DNA of 64,000 nt from Pholis gunnellus (GCA_910591455.2 OU342821.1:1632001-1696000); one strand, 5' to 3'; positions 30,990 to 61,619 are shown, counted from the stretch's first letter. The notes: generated by a model from the letters alone, not told the origin. Made by a program: numbers and translations.

Positions 30990-33555
30990 CTCCCTGTAAG
31001 ACAGGGGTGTCCACACTTTTTTCAAAGAGAGCCAGATTTGATAATGTGAAGATGCCCAAGGGCCAACAGTCCCTGCTGACATTATTTTAAACAATACAAG
31101 TTGCCTATACATACACTATTATTTAATAATTATATTTTCAATGACACAGCAGGGATAATTTTATTTTAAATATGATCTTTAAAATGTAGCATTCTGGTGG
31201 ACTCTGAGAAGAAAATTAAGTGATAAGACATTTACTTTAAGCAAAAAACTAATTTATTATTCAGTTATTAATCAGTATTTCATCTCTGGTTGAACAGCTG
31301 GATAGTTTTTTTCAATCTATTATTATTATTAACCTTTTATGGAGACAAAATCCATTGAGAACGAGGTCTCATTTTCAAAAGTTTGTCATTTAAAAACAAA
31401 GGTAGCAAGAGTAGCGAGAACCATCGCCTGTACAAATAAAGTGATTAGTTTTCATTGAACCCCGTTACTGTATTAACTTCCACTGTTACTGTAAAGCTGT
31501 GAGAATTGTGGCCTATCTTCTATTTTCAAATAATATGCATTCAATCCAGTTCAATTATTTAAATTAGAATGAAGAGTAAAGTAATAGCTGTGATCTATAC
31601 ACACCTCTGCATTAGCAACCCGCTGAAATGAAGATACAGGCACCTTAACCCTCTCTATCATTACTTCAGGGCCCTGTTGGGACCGGAAGTACCCTGGCTG
31701 TGGTCATCACAGTGAACAGTGTCTGGCAGTGTGATGAGAGGGCACGTGAGCCCTTGTTACTGTAGTTCATCTCCTTGGAGCAGAGGCAGCATTTAGCATA
31801 CCCTGCCTTATCAATATTTCTAAAACACTGCGACAGCAGGAAGCTGTACTCACGTCTGTTTAGAGTAGACCTCCACCTTTATCCAGGCCCAGCTCCACCT
31901 TTATCCAGGCCCACCTCCACCTTTATCCAGGCCCAGCTCCTTCACATCTCAGCCCTGCATCAAGCTGCGCTACACAAACAGCCTCCTCTCCCTGAAGCTC
32001 TTTGACCTCATCATCTCATCAGTATCTGGGCCTCATCATCGTGGTCTTAAAAGTTATTGTCACCACGAAATCATCCTCATTCTACTTTGAGTTAAAAAAA
32101 ACAACCTGCCAGCAGATCCGCCGGTGTTCCGGTTTAACGTTAACGAGTGACCGCGTGAACTGAACCGGGCATGTTTCATCGCGTTACGTTTTTTTTCCTC
32201 CTAAATCGCGATAATGACGAATGTTAACAAACAAAGTTCCGCATGCAGTGGACGTTATCCTTAACCGAGCAAGTCTGAACTGTAACGGAGGGAAAGACGG
32301 TGTAGACATCTTAACGCTGATTGGCCAAGACTCGACACATCAAAGATGTTTTATTGCGAAGATCACGTCATCACCTTTTTTCCTCGTCTCAATCCAATCT
32401 GAGAAATGCTGGCTGGCCAGATGACCCCCCCCCCCCCCTAAAGAGAAAACATCTACGGATCACGTGGATGATATATTTTCATTCAAAACGGCTAATTTCG
32501 CTGAAAAGCAACAAGTTTGCAGGTATGCATTTGACTCGTGGGCCCGCGAAAAAGGCCGCTGCTGTGTGGCCAAGTTATCTTGGAGTTGCTTCACTTTTCT
32601 AGCACGGTCGCTCTCTGATAGCTTGTTGAAGTATTAGCATGTTTTTTCTCGTAGTGTCTCTTTACATTATATCACTTAAACAAGGCAACAGTCTCATGAC
32701 AAACTAGGCAGACACAGTTGTTTCGGTTTTCGGTGAAAAAATATGAAAGCGGCGGCCCTCTGTATCAACTTTCCTTATTTTACTTGCCGTAGCCATGACA
32801 GTTGAAGGGTCAGAGACAATTAAAAAAAGCCAGACAGTTACAGAATGGTGCCACCATGAGGTGAAAAGAGGAATTGCATGTTGAATTTGTATGATTTATT
32901 CATTCCGTTTTGACTGTGCTGGCGGGCCATAAATAATGCGTTTTAAGACAGAAGGCGCAGGCCGTATAAAATCTGACCTCGGGCCGTGATTGGCCCGCGG
33001 GCCGGACTTTGGACATGCCTGCTGTAAGAGCTCGCATCCAGGTTCAGACTGGTGCTAGCCTACAGGGCAGTGAAAGGAACAGCTCCTTCCCATCTCCAGG
33101 CCATGGTGAAGCCCTACACCCCCGCCCGACCACTTCGCTCTGCTGCATGAGGGCGACTGGTTCCCCCGTCACTCAGAGGTCCCTGCGGCCGATCGACCCG
33201 GTCACGGCTGTTTTCTGTCCTGGCCCCACAGTGGTGGAATGAACTTCCCACTGACTTCAGGACAGCGGAGTCACTGCCCATCTTTCATCAGGCTGAAAAC
33301 TCACCTCTTCAAGAAGTACTACCCTGAGCCTTCCACTCAGCACTTGTTGTATTCGTATTAGTTTGTTGCACTTATTGTATGTTTGTTTCTGCACTGTACG
33401 TTTGCTCTGGTTTATGCTCTTAGATGCTTGTTTAAAAAAGGAGATGTATTTATGACTTCTGGTGACTAGTAGTTCTCTTGAATACCGATGTTGAATGCAC
33501 TTCTTGTAAGTCGCTTTGGATGAAAGCGTCTGCTAAATGACTGTAATGTAATGTG
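30990..33555 (+). mobile_element. 5'-truncated LINE 3' end, split by a hAT element
   Basis: LINE sequence at 30990-31001 continues at 33030 after a 2-kb insertion. Rejoined across the insertion, the frame reads LPVRARIQVQT, a C-terminal LINE RT motif. Downstream come LQAMVKPYTPARPLRSA, LFSVLAPQWWNELPTDF and a 3' tail CTTGTAAGTCGCTTTGGATG...TGACTGTAATGTAATG. The whole is flanked by 20-bp direct repeats, AGTGCCTTTTAGTTCATGTG (30970-30989) and AGTGCCTTTTAGTGCATGTG (33556-33575), the target duplication. It resembles the Rex1/L2-like LINEs of fish. Confidence 0.85.
31002..33021. mobile_element. hAT element inserted in the LINE, perfect target duplication
   Basis: It begins CAGGGGTGTCCACACTTTTT and ends GGCCGGACTTTGGACATGCCTG. 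It is bordered by a perfect 8-bp repeat CTGTAAGA at 30994-31001 and 33022-33029. The 2,020-bp interior contains a block of CCACCTTTATCCAGGCCCA-type repeats near 31870-31935 and no usable transposase frame. It inserted into the LINE after the LINE was already in place. Confidence 0.88.
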
Positions 33556-33575
33556 AGTGCCTTTTAGTGCATGTG

Positions 33576-34357
33576 AGCGTGCCCCACTGGTTAGCTCCAT
33601 ATGAGATGTTCTGTAGGTTGTTGTACTATTACAGCTAATTAACAATTCATAAAAACATTTATGTTTGCTGAGCTCCAGAAAAGTAGAGCAGCAGCAACGG
33701 AACCTCCACGACCCAAAAAACCTTCACCTGTAGGGTGTGAGTGCTGCCTCAAATGTGCAATGTACCAATTTTCATTCACACTTCAGTAGTAGGCCCTTTT
33801 TACTACACTACACTACTATACTAGCCCATTTATGACAGAAAGAAAAAAACAAGTTGCATGATAGAAATAAAACATGCTAAGTGAATTCGATGAGATGTTA
33901 GATACCACGCCAAAAGTCAACAATTGGACTTAGTATCAAAATAGAATCTTCATTCTTTTTCTTTTCTTGGTGGAAAAAGGCTTCCATATCCTTTGTCAGA
34001 CAATTCTACAAGTCTTAAGCACAATAATGCCAGCTGACAACACATTAGTTAAAACATTTATTTCATATTTCATAATGATCATTTACAGCAATTCTAAAAC
34101 AGACAAACCCTTAAACTGTCAGCAGGTAATGAAATGCAAAACCCTTTGACAGTTTGCATTGAAATGAAATAGTGCTTTAAAAAAGTAAAAAATATAATAC
34201 TTAGTCGTGGATTTTCCTAGTTGTCATGACCACTGTAACCAACGTGAGACTGGCCTTACTCTGCCACGGCCGGCTGTAACCAGATCTTCAAACTAAATAA
34301 CTGTCACGTGAGCTACAAACTGTACATTTTTTGATTTCCAAAGGCAGTTAAAGCAGC
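33576..34357. other. Gene-free stretch downstream of il6st
   Basis: AT-rich, with no coding frame or repeat terminus that I can support. It may include the distal end of the il6st 3' UTR. Confidence 0.4.
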
Positions 34358-34649
34358 AGCGTGTAGGATTTAGTGGCATCTAGTGGTGAGGCTGAACCCT
34401 CCTCCCTACGATGGCCTTCAGGTAACGGAACAACTTAAATGTCCCTCTCTAGAGCCAGTGTTTGGTTTGTCCTTTCTGGGCTCCTGTAGACTCCAAGGGG
34501 ACCTGCTTCTGATGTAGATATGAAGGACTCATTGTATGATAACGAAAACACAACAACTCTTAGTTCAGGGGATTATACACTAATGAAAACACAGTTAGGA
34601 ATACTAGATTACATTTCTGCTAATAGATGCCCCTAAATCCTACACACTG
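34358..34649. mobile_element. Non-autonomous DNA element (GTGTAGGATTTAG family)
   Basis: The left end CAGCGTGTAGGATTTAGTGG and the reverse complement of the right end CAGTGTGTAGGATTTAGGGG pair over about 25 bp. The interior carries CTCTAGAGCCAGTGTTTGGT and GATTATACACTAATGAAAAC, common in teleost MITEs. A fragment sharing CTCCCTACGATGGCCTTCAG appears antisense near 35709-35734, inside the il6st 3' flank. Confidence 0.65.
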
Positions 34650-34666
34650 GTACTATAAAATGAACT

Positions 34667-36074
34667 TTTATTGAACCTGTAGTGACTGCAAGTACGTGTC
34701 AGTGTGATCTTTTGTTACTTGATTACATTCATGTACAGAGTATGTACTTAAACCAGAATACACTTCCTGTATTTTAAGTGACAATGCTCAAGTGATCAAC
34801 TGTAACATCCCTGCAGAGGTAAACCCGTCCACATGAGGGCGCTATAGAGACAGACTGCTCAAACAGAGACAAAGGCACAAGTTAGAGACAACTTCATCCT
34901 CAGTCCGCCTGCTGTAGCACACATCACTCCCTAAACATGTGACATTTACTAAACATACGTGTGCGAGTATGTTTTGGGTATTATCTACTGCAAAGATGCG
35001 GCTGTGGAAGTTTTCTATGTGAGTGCAAAGCTGGTAAACTACCACTACAAGCTGTAATTCACATTGAAGAGTGCTCTCCCACAGCGTCAGGAAATATTTA
35101 ACTTGGTTACGCGTAAAAGACTCTTCACTGCTTCAAAGACTTGAAAAGAACATTGTGACATTAACATGGCAATAGACAACTTCTCCATCCCCCCCAGCGT
35201 TTCCAAATGCTATTATTGTTGCTGCAGAGATAACAGGATCGCTTTCATTCTTCTTCCGAGATTACAACTGGCAACAAATTTGGCAACCATCAGAGGGAAA
35301 AAAGCAATACATATCCCTATTCAATCCCAGTGCAGCTCAGAGTAATCACAGGCTCTTCTGCCAACAGTACGGGTAAGCTTTATGCAAATAAATGCACCAT
35401 GACATCACTGGTATGCAAATGAGAGAATGATAAATGTATAAAGACAGCTGGCACGCCGTTCATTCCTGTGAAAAGTTGCAGAGTGGCGCATGAAGCAAAG
35501 AAATGTTGACTTCCGGGAATAGAGTTCAGGTAAAAACACGTGAATCTTCCTCATCACTGGAACCATAGAGCATGAACACTACCGTTGCTTTTAGCCCCGC
35601 CTCCAGGCCCTGCCTCGTTCTTATTCACACGAACAGAGGGAGGTTTAGCACTTCTAGGACCTAATGAGCTCAATTACAGATACGTAATTTTACGTTACAT
35701 TACGTTACCTGAAGGCCATCGTAGGGAGGGGAGTTGTTTGGCCACTATGTCAAATTTGCCTCAAAGTCTGCGCTCTTCCTGGGGGCTTGGTATGACGTTG
35801 GCGCTATTGCTAGCTACTTTCATTGGAAAAGAGCTGTCGACACACTGTCGAAAGCCTTCACCTTCCCTGGAGATCGAACCCGGTGGCAGACAGAACTGCA
35901 CAGTGACAACCAGGCTTATAGGGATTCAATGGAAACATTATTCTATAGCCAGTACATCGTGCTATCAACATTTACTTCATAATGATAAGTTCAAGCTAAA
36001 AACCGGTCTATTGCCACTTTAACAAAGGCACAGAAGCATTCACATAGATGACACCTCTAGGTTCGTCTGCGCTC
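34667..36074 (-). other. il6st: Probable il6st 3' UTR
   Basis: This follows the il6st stop codon. The first minus-strand AATAAA I find downstream is at 34672-34667 (plus TTTATT), which would give a 3' UTR of about 1.4 kb. If so, it would end inside or beyond the MITE at 34358-34649. Transcript data would be needed to fix the end. Confidence 0.4.
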
Positions 36075-53563
<17,489 letters not shown>

Positions 53564-54012
53564 GATGACGACTAGCTAGGAACACAAACCGAGAACAAAA
53601 CGTCAGACTGGAGAAAGTACCGTTAGCCTCACCTCTATCTCAACCATAAACGATACAAACTCACCACTTCACCACCTAGCCTCAGTAACTAACGCTAAAC
53701 TAAGCTAGTCATAGAGAAACGACGTCACGTATTGGCTTTAACTTTCATATTCTCTGTTCTCACTTTGCTAAGATACTTGTGTTAACGCTCGCTAAGAATG
53801 CAGTGTTAGCTGGTGGCTAACGTAGCGTTAAGGTGTTCCATAAAAAATAAGCACAGACTATGTTAGCGTGTGGCTAACAACGTACGTCGCGTTACATAGT
53901 AGTCACAGTGCTGAGAATTCAATATTTAGGATAGCATTGAGAGCTGACATTTTTGCCATCCCTGTTAACGCCATATTGTTTCCGCAGTCAAAAGGAAGAC
54001 GTTATCACTTAC

Positions 54013-54150
54013 CTAACTGGCTTCAATGTTGGTCCCTGTGTGATCTCTGTTACATCGATACCATATTCATGTATTGCTTAAATCGAACAATCGCCAAAAC
54101 AAGAATTGTAGCTGTATTTTGTGTCACGTCCCAGTGATTCTGGGGTAGGA
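54013..54150 (-). promoter_or_regulatory. il6st: Probable il6st untranslated first exon and promoter
   Basis: A good minus-strand donor TTAG|GTAAGT falls at 54013/54012, upstream of the start-codon exon, whose acceptor leaves only 12 nt of 5' UTR. The exon's right border and start site are not visible. The flank to about 54200 has a GC-box-like CCGCCC and several GCG-rich words (TGTTGCGCGTGTTGCGCC) but no clear TATA box. Confidence 0.45.
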
Positions 54151-54999
54151 CCGCCCACTTCCCGTCAAGGGAAACATGTGTCGCAACATGTTGCGCGTGT
54201 TGCGCCACACCGACATGATCTAACAGCATACTGATGGACCCACCGCTCTAATGGTGAGCTCTTTGGCATACTAGTGAGAGTTTAGCGATCTGCTCGCATG
54301 CTCAGTGAAGACATACTATTTGCTGATTCGTCCGATAAATTGTCCGTCAAACATATCTGACGAATCGGTGGTTTCCTCTTTTCCTGTCTCGGATATGCGC
54401 CCACCCCCCTGATATTTTCCAGTATGTCTCCGCCCCTCTAGTTCATATGAATGCACGTACCCGTAAAGGTTCGTGAACATTGACGTTGCAGAACAAGACA
54501 ACACATGATGTGATTGGGAGGGGATCATTTTACTGTGATTGCCTGACCGTTACAAATCAGATTGCTGATCCGTTGTAAAGAGTTTAATGTCCAGCAGTAG
54601 AGTATTGAGGCCTAACAGGCTGCATGTGTGCCAACTCAGCAAGCAGGAAACATATTATTTATTCTCAAACGGAGAGACAATAGCCAGTCCTACAGTAAAA
54701 ACGTACAACCCAAAGTAGCAGGTTATATCATTATATGCTAAATATTTCAAAAAAGCTTACAGTTACACAAACTGATCAAAAAGAATAAAAGATATGTCAA
54801 ACAAGACTGGCAAAACTAGGCTGTTACACAGGGCAGAGGTCATGAAAAGGGCGGACTGTATGTGCATCTTTTTATAGATTTTTCAGCCAAATTCAGTAAT
54901 CCACATCTGGCAGCCTTGGATTAGAAAATCATTACATTTTCCAAGATTGAGAACTAGTCTCTGTATATTGTCAAATACAGGGCATCTTATATGCATCTA

Positions 55000-55640
55000 A
55001 ATCTTATCCAATCACGGACTTTCAAATTAGGATATTTGATGAGCAGTGCAACTTCAATTCTACATACGTAGTTCTCTCACCTCCTATCTTTTCTAGTATT
55101 GTCTTGCTGTTGCAGTAATTCCAATCCAATCCAAACGTACTCAGAGCATTTAAAAACAACAACAGTTGACCAAAGTGCTGTATGATTAAATAAAGTAAAG
55201 GACATAAATACAACAAAGTAAAACTACATGATAATAACGTAAAACCATAAGGGCACAAAATCAAACAACAAATAAAAACGATAAAATCATAAATTCATAA
55301 AGGCAAAGCCATGAGAGCAAAGCAACTCTTGTAGATGTGTTTTAAGACAAGACTTAAAAACAGGCAGTGTAGGGGCCAGCTAATTGTGAAGTTGTGTTCC
55401 AGAGTCTCCGGACTGCAACTGCAGTCTGCTCACCTCCTCTCCTCTGTGCTTCGGCCTCGATCGTGGGACAACTAGTGACGGATCAGCTGACCTGGGTGAT
55501 CTTGGTGGGATATACTGTTGTAAGAGGTCTGATAGATGAGATGGAGCTAGCCCATGTAAGTAAACAATACATCTTAAAATCCATCCTAAAACTATTGATA
55601 AGCTCCGACCTTACTGGTGTTTTTATTAGTACTTGTAATG
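55000..55640. repeat. Dispersed repeat of unknown class
   Basis: The segment has the layout of a very common fish repeat: an A-rich part with AAAACTACATGATAATAACG, then AGACTTAAAAACAGGCAGTG, TTGTGTTCCAGAGTCTCCGG and ATCTTAAAATCCATCCTAAA. I do not know its class and see no coding frame. Confidence 0.4.
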
Positions 55641-56194
55641 GTGTAACTTGGTGTAATTAAGACAGAGACACAAGATCACTCACACACACACACACACAGA
55701 ACTAAGTCAGCACACAGAGCATAGATAGAGAGGTCGCTGTGGAGTGAAGATTACTCAAGTAGCTAATAAAAGATTGATAAAACCCTTTCAAAGTGCAGAT
55801 TCAGTGCTTTTGTTGGGCTTTAAAACTAGACTAAAACCTCCAAAATGTCACGATTGCAATTTTTTAACACACTTTTTCTAAAATCTTTATAAGAAAGAGA
55901 AGTTTGGATATAGATCTAAAATTGGAAAGGATTGATGATTTTAACACAATCATTTGTGGAATCACGTAGAATTCAGAAGAGGTACTTAGTTGGGAGGAGA
56001 CGTGAAGAGCGCTTCACCTCTCCACGGATCCCACGGTGCCTCCTCACCCCCACGTTGATCTTTGCTCAGTCACACCGGCCTCTCTCGGTCGTTTTTGTCT
56101 CTGCCATGCTCTGCCGCCGTGTTCTTTTCACCGGGGGGTTATTTGCCTTGGTCACACCGGTCATACAGTCTTTTCTTCCTCTCCGCAACATTTT

Positions 56195-57200
56195 TTGTTA
56201 TAAAAAAATTGGCTAATTATGTGACCCCTTTGTTCTATGGCACCCAGCTTAGCAGTTTCTAAAGGGACCAGTGGGTTGTTATCTGTCAGTAACCTTCGCC
56301 GCACACAGAAAGTCTTTGAATTTCTCTGCTAGGAAGGTGCTGTGTTATTGGGCCATGATAGCAGTAGGCCCACATTTACTGGCGTCAGTGGAGAGCCGCC
56401 CTGGGCTGCAATCGGTGCCTGCTAGAAGTTAAAAGGGGTTTAGCAGTTTTTACAAAGTCTTGTTTCAGATGCCTATAATACTCCAAAAAACAGAGGAAAG
56501 TATGGACTTGCCTTACAGTGCCGGGGGGCTGCCAATCTGAAACAGCTGACACTTTTCCTGGGTCGGGTGAGACCGTCTAGCTGCTAAACACATGTCCCAA
56601 AAACATCACCTCTTTCTGGAAAAGCTGGCATTTCTCAGTGCGGAGGTTGAGGCCATAGCATCCCAGGGCCTTGAACACTGACTCCAGATCGTCCAAATGA
56701 TCTAAAAAATTGTAGACACTGTTAGTTGTTCCCCCAAGCATCGTTGTATTAACCTTTGAAAGGTGGCTGGTGCACTACACAAGCCACCAGGCATCCTTGT
56801 CCTCTACCACCCCTTGACTAACATCTACAACTCATCTATTTACTCTCACACTCCCAGGGTCAACAGTAGAGATAGTGGCTAGTCTCTGGAACCCTTGGAG
56901 ATCAACAGCATAAGTGTGTATGTTTCTTACCCTTAAGGGGATTCAACCCCTCCTCACCGCCCCTAGGGCCTTAGCCACCTCTATACCCCCATAATCCCTT
57001 AGGGGTTCCACCAGGCCGTAACATTGCTGTCTTAAAGAGAGCGGGGGAATGTTAGCCCACACTAGGGCTTCAGTCTGTGCAGGGATGGCTAGTCTAGCTG
57101 TGGTCTACCATTTATCTGGAATGGAAGTTGTGTGAATATGCTGACTGTCCACAAAGATATCCCACTCTTTACTAGGGATTGGTGTCTTGGGGTTTAGTTA
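56195..57200 (-). pseudogene. Ty3/Gypsy retrotransposon pol fragment (RT-RNase H)
   Basis: On the minus strand the RT reads MPGGLCSAPATFQRLIQRCL, then DHLDDLESVFKALGCYGLNL and LRTEKCQLFQKEVMFLGHVF, then KVSAVSDWQPPGTVRQVHTF and YYRHLKQDFVKTAKPLL. The RNase H part reads TDNNPLVPLETAKLGAIEQR. These are standard Gypsy RT-RNase H blocks. The YxDD block is mutated (VSTIF in its place) and stops and frameshifts are frequent. I see no LTRs, gag or integrase nearby; unrelated sequence begins below about 56190. Confidence 0.8.
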
Positions 57201-57959
57201 AGTTTCAAATATTATTTTCAAACAGTTCTTCCCAACAATCTACCATTACAGTCATCTGGTCATATTGGTTCCAATTCAGTCATCCCTAACTACCACATTG
57301 CCATGTGTGGGGACACGGACTCAACGAACCTGAAAATCAGTGACCATGTAGCCGAGACCATTAGCAGCTTTCAGTTTTAGCCATGACAGATGTTCACTGC
57401 CCCTTAGCTGTTTGTGCTTACACATTTACTGAACAAGGTAAACTGGGAACCACTAACAACACCCAGGTGCCGTCCTCTTTGTTAAACAGGCTTATCCTGA
57501 TAAACCAGACACAACACTATGAATTGTGGGTAATTCCCAAAGGCAAAGTCTGCTAAAATGCAGACTTACAGATTTAAAAAAAAAAAAAGTGCTTCAAATG
57601 TCTGCGAGTGAGACCTACACTCAACGCTTTGACAGTGGGACAGCCCTAAACCCTCACAGACTGCTGTCTGTGAGTCCATGAGTGTTGAGATTAGAGCCCA
57701 ATCCCATTGTGTTCAGCCTGGCATATTACATTTACACAGAAACATTAAGGATTTAAGATGGTCCATGAAAACACATGAAATCAGAAGAATACAAGCAGAG
57801 ACTATAATCACACACCTGGTTTATTCATCAAACATTTCTTTTCATTCTGTTATTTAAACCGTTTTGACAAAATGAGTAAATCGATTATTTGACAATTGCG
57901 TCTCCTGGAACCTGGAAGATGTTGAAATCTGGGAGTAAAAAAAAAAAATTTAGACCCAC

Positions 57960-58490
57960 TTCTGGCACAGTCTAATCTGGCCTTTCTAGGTTATCAACGG
58001 TTTGCACATTATGGTGAACCCTCTATATTTGCTCTCCTGAAGTATACTCTTTATGATAGATTTGGATATAGATAGGCCTACCTCCTGGGGACTGTCACTT
58101 GGCTTAATGTTCCTGACAGCATCCTGTGATCATCCACCACTGTTGTCTTCTATGGACATCCAGGCCTTCTTTATTTCTCTGAATGTACCCAACTGTTGAT
58201 TTGGCTACTTCCAATGTTCCCGCTATCTCTCTGATGGATTTGATTTTGTTTTTGCAGCCTAAGAATGGCCTGTTTCACTTGCATTGAGAGCTCCTTTGAC
58301 CGCATGTTGTGGGTTCACAACAGCTGACAATTTCAAATGCCTCACTCAGAATGAACTCCAGACGTCAACCTACTTAATTGAAAAAAAACCTGAAGGAATA
58401 GCCTACACCTATCAGGTTTTGAGTCAATTGTCCAATTACATTTGGTCCCTTGAAAAGGACGGGGCTGCATATGGGAATTAAAGCTGAGAG
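57960..58490 (-). mobile_element. Tc1-like transposon relic
   Basis: In the minus direction a broken frame gives KQAILRLQKQNQIHQRDSGN and then VDDHRMLSGT, matching the N-terminal helix-turn-helix region of Tc1 transposases. The terminal side at 58410-58480 (GAGTCAATTGTCCAATTACA, then TTTGGTCCCTTGAAAAGGAC) is the usual element end. It is a different Tc1 family from the one at 57-1192. Confidence 0.7.
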
Positions 58491-58494
58491 TATT

Positions 58495-59144
58495 CAGGGT
58501 TGGGTCAGATTACCTAATGTAGTCAGTTCCTGAGTACAAAATGCATGGCATTTTTTGCCTTTTGTAACGTAATCTATTGGATTGCAAAAATATGTATTCT
58601 AATCTGAATACTTTTGGAATACTTCAAAATCAAACATTGAAATATTGCACTAAAAATGAACGCATGTTTCTTTAAACATCTCAAAACATTTTCAATGCAG
58701 TTAAAATGCATTTTGCATATTCAGCATTTACAGTTGGTCAAATGAAATGAGCCTTGCTTGTCCCAACTACAGGTGGACTGTGTGTATTCTACATGTGGGA
58801 TGCTGTGTCTGTTGATGCTGCTGCTTTTCAATCACAGTAACGCAAGAGGAGGACCTATGATCGTCTTCTATTATCAATGTAACTAAAAGGAATACAACCG
58901 TCAATAAATAATCATAAAAACATATATATATATATATTCAGGAGTTATATTAAGATTAGGCTAACTTACTTTTATATACAGTAGAGCATATCCTATGTTT
59001 TGAATTGATCAAATCAAATTACCCTTACAAAAACATTCTGGTATAAACATCAAATTAAAGACGTAATCAAAAATGAAACAAGTCATTTTTCAATGTAACT
59101 AAATCCAAATACATGTTTTCAAATACAGTTTCAACCCAACCCTG
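58495..59144. mobile_element. hAT-type MITE
   Basis: The ends CAGGGTTGGGTCAGATTAC and GTTTCAACCCAACCCTG are inverted repeats. The interior is AT-rich with scattered AATCTGAATAC/GTATTCTAAT words and a short (TA)n at about 58921-58937. I cannot see a clear 8-bp duplication. Confidence 0.65.
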
Positions 59145-60925
59145 ATTGCCTGTTTATATTAAAATGTTTTACTCTCTTATGTCACTGACTGTTATAGTCT
59201 GATCCTTTTTCTTATGACATGTGATTGCTATCCTGAAGTAATGGTGAAGTCTCCTTTTGCTGTTGCTTGTTGTGTTTGTGTTTGGGTTGTGCTTCGTATT
59301 CTTTCTGTTATCATTATTCATGACATCATTTATCCTGATATCATTCATTTGGCGTTGGTCTACTAGATGTACTTCGTTGTGGCCTGTGTTAGGGGAGGTC
59401 ATTGGTTGGATCAGGCTAAATATGGGAGGGTGAAATGCTGATTCCTGCTGTATGATTCTCACCTCTTCATCACAAATATCTAGCTGGAATTCATTGGGAT
59501 TTATATTTTCACATGAATCACTCCACCGATCAAGTCAAGTCACTTGCTTTGTTTATTCCAAAGGGTTTACGCGGGTGATGTTGCATCAGTACATGGGTAA
59601 CAACTCAGAAACAATCAAACTTCACGTCATGTCAAAGTAAAAAGAAAAACACAGACAGATATGACTACTTCAACCAATTATGTGTTTGTGATGGTCTGTC
59701 GATCAAAGTGGCAGGGTAATGAACAATGTTTATTCAGACCATGACATCACTGTAAAAAGTGATAACATCTCAAAGACATCCTAGAATTATGATATCTATC
59801 TTTTCAGGAAACCTCTTTTTTTTACCATATAAAACCTTTTTTCAGTTAGGTTAGACGTCAGTATTACACCTCCCACCACTACTATCATCTTCTAATATGG
59901 AAAATCAGTCCCACTCTCATATTTCTACTAGTTTGTTCTATTAGTAATTTAAATTGCATTAATTCATCTAATGTTGTGACATGCCTAATATACCAGACAA
60001 GAATGACTTCAAATAATGTAGCCAATCTAGAAGTGGTTCATTTTACTAAAAAAGTTAAATTAAAAGACAAAATATGCTTTTGGTCATTCCCTTCTTAAAT
60101 ACGGATGTGTGTTCTGATCTGATGCCCCAATCAGCATTTGTCAGTACCTTCCGAAACTGTTAGAAATAACTAGAACAAAAAATATTCAAAGGAGTGTTTT
60201 CTGATTCGCCGCAATTAAGCTTTGGTTATCATTATTCTTAAAAGATGTGCAATACATAGAGCTCTGCTACATACACAAATATGCCCGATGAGAAATGCTT
60301 CGTCATGTTTGGTCAAACAAGAGAAACCTTTCTAGCAGAAACAATTGCTATGGAGATAGTTGTGCCCAAGAGTGACTGGAAGGAACTTTTTATTGATTGT
60401 AGGGTCATTTCTGATGACCTTTACAGTGCATGTACATAAAGTAGCTTTTAGTTTGCAATAGACACTTACTTGCTCATGTCTCTTAAGGGGCACCATAGAT
60501 TTACATATGAACCAATTCTCACATGACTTGTTTTGACCTATAACACCTGTTGATGTTACACTGAGAGATTACACCTTGTTGTCCTCCACCTAGCTCTGTA
60601 AAGGTCTCTATAGATTGTTGAGCTCCAGGAGGGTTTGGTCCAAGGTCTGGTGCATATCCAAGTTCTCTTCTTTGGCTTGGGCCAGTTTCTCTGGAGAAGG
60701 AAACAAAGTCGCAGATGAGTTTCCTTATATTTCCTCTCTTGAACTGGAGATACAGAACCTCTAATTCTACAGTCTTTATGCAGTCTGTGAATTGTTGTTT
60801 CACCATATAAAGGTGTGCTAAGACAGACAAGAAGCTCAATCAGCAGTGTTCAGAAGATCAAAAGAGAATAATGAAATGCTGCTGGAGAACATAGCAAACC
60901 TGCTTTAAATGAGACAAATCATGCT
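59145..60925. other. Stretch without recognised gene
   Basis: Two moderately long minus-strand frames (59462-59169, 97 codons; 60839-60519, 106 codons) are present, but neither resembles a family I know or has clear exon borders. No transposon ends are evident. Confidence 0.4.
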
Positions 60926-60929
60926 CATT

Positions 60930-61110
60930 TTCAGGTGCATACTTGTAATATAACATGCTTTAATGTTAAAAAAACATTTTATTTTTCTCATACTGTATTT
61001 CTGAATATACCTTTATTCACCCTCTGTCTGAAACACTCCGTCTTAGTGCCTGACTCTTTAAGCCCACCTCCCCAACAAGCCCAGTCTGCTCCGATTGGCT
61101 TGTGAGAACA
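60930..61110. repeat. Short dispersed repeat related to 2050-2280
   Basis: It shares the motif order GCATACTTGTAATATAACAT, AATGTTAAAAAAACATTTTA and GAATATACCTTTATTCACCC with the copy at 2.05 kb. It appears to be a MITE-like element. Confidence 0.5.
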
Positions 61111-61619
61111 ATATGGTGCACCTTTGCAAAGGTAGCTGTGTTTCATTCCCTCCTTGCTGCCAGTGGTAGTACACAAAGTGGATAAGTCTCCTTGAGTTCC
61201 ATGCAGATCAGGATCTTCTGTAAACAAAGTCTACCTGCTACCTGCTACCTGCTACCTGCCTGTCCCAGCTACAAATAGCACGTAGTAGCCTATATACCCG
61301 GCCTCTCTGATCTTCTCACTGTTGGCCTGGCATTTACTGCAGTTAATGGCTCCATTAAATCCGTATTTCACTTCTATATTTTTCCAGTCCAACAAAGGTA
61401 AGCACACTCTGGGCTGTTTGTCATCATGCCTGCTACTTTATGGTCAGAGTGCACCTTGTTGCCCTCTAAGGCTGTGGTTGACAGTCTGTTGTGCTAATTT
61501 ACTCCTTGTATTGCTAGATGTTCCAGTCGCGTGCAGTGGTTAGAGGTTGTGATTCGCGTCCTGTGGCCTGCTCACAGTACCCGCTCAGATGTTCTAGCTG
61601 GACAATGTTCTATTGAACA

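Noticed and set aside
60519..60839. 106-codon minus-strand frame beginning MSFLSVLAHLYMV
   Set aside because: No recognisable domain, no exon borders or neighbouring exons. Length is within chance expectation for this window.
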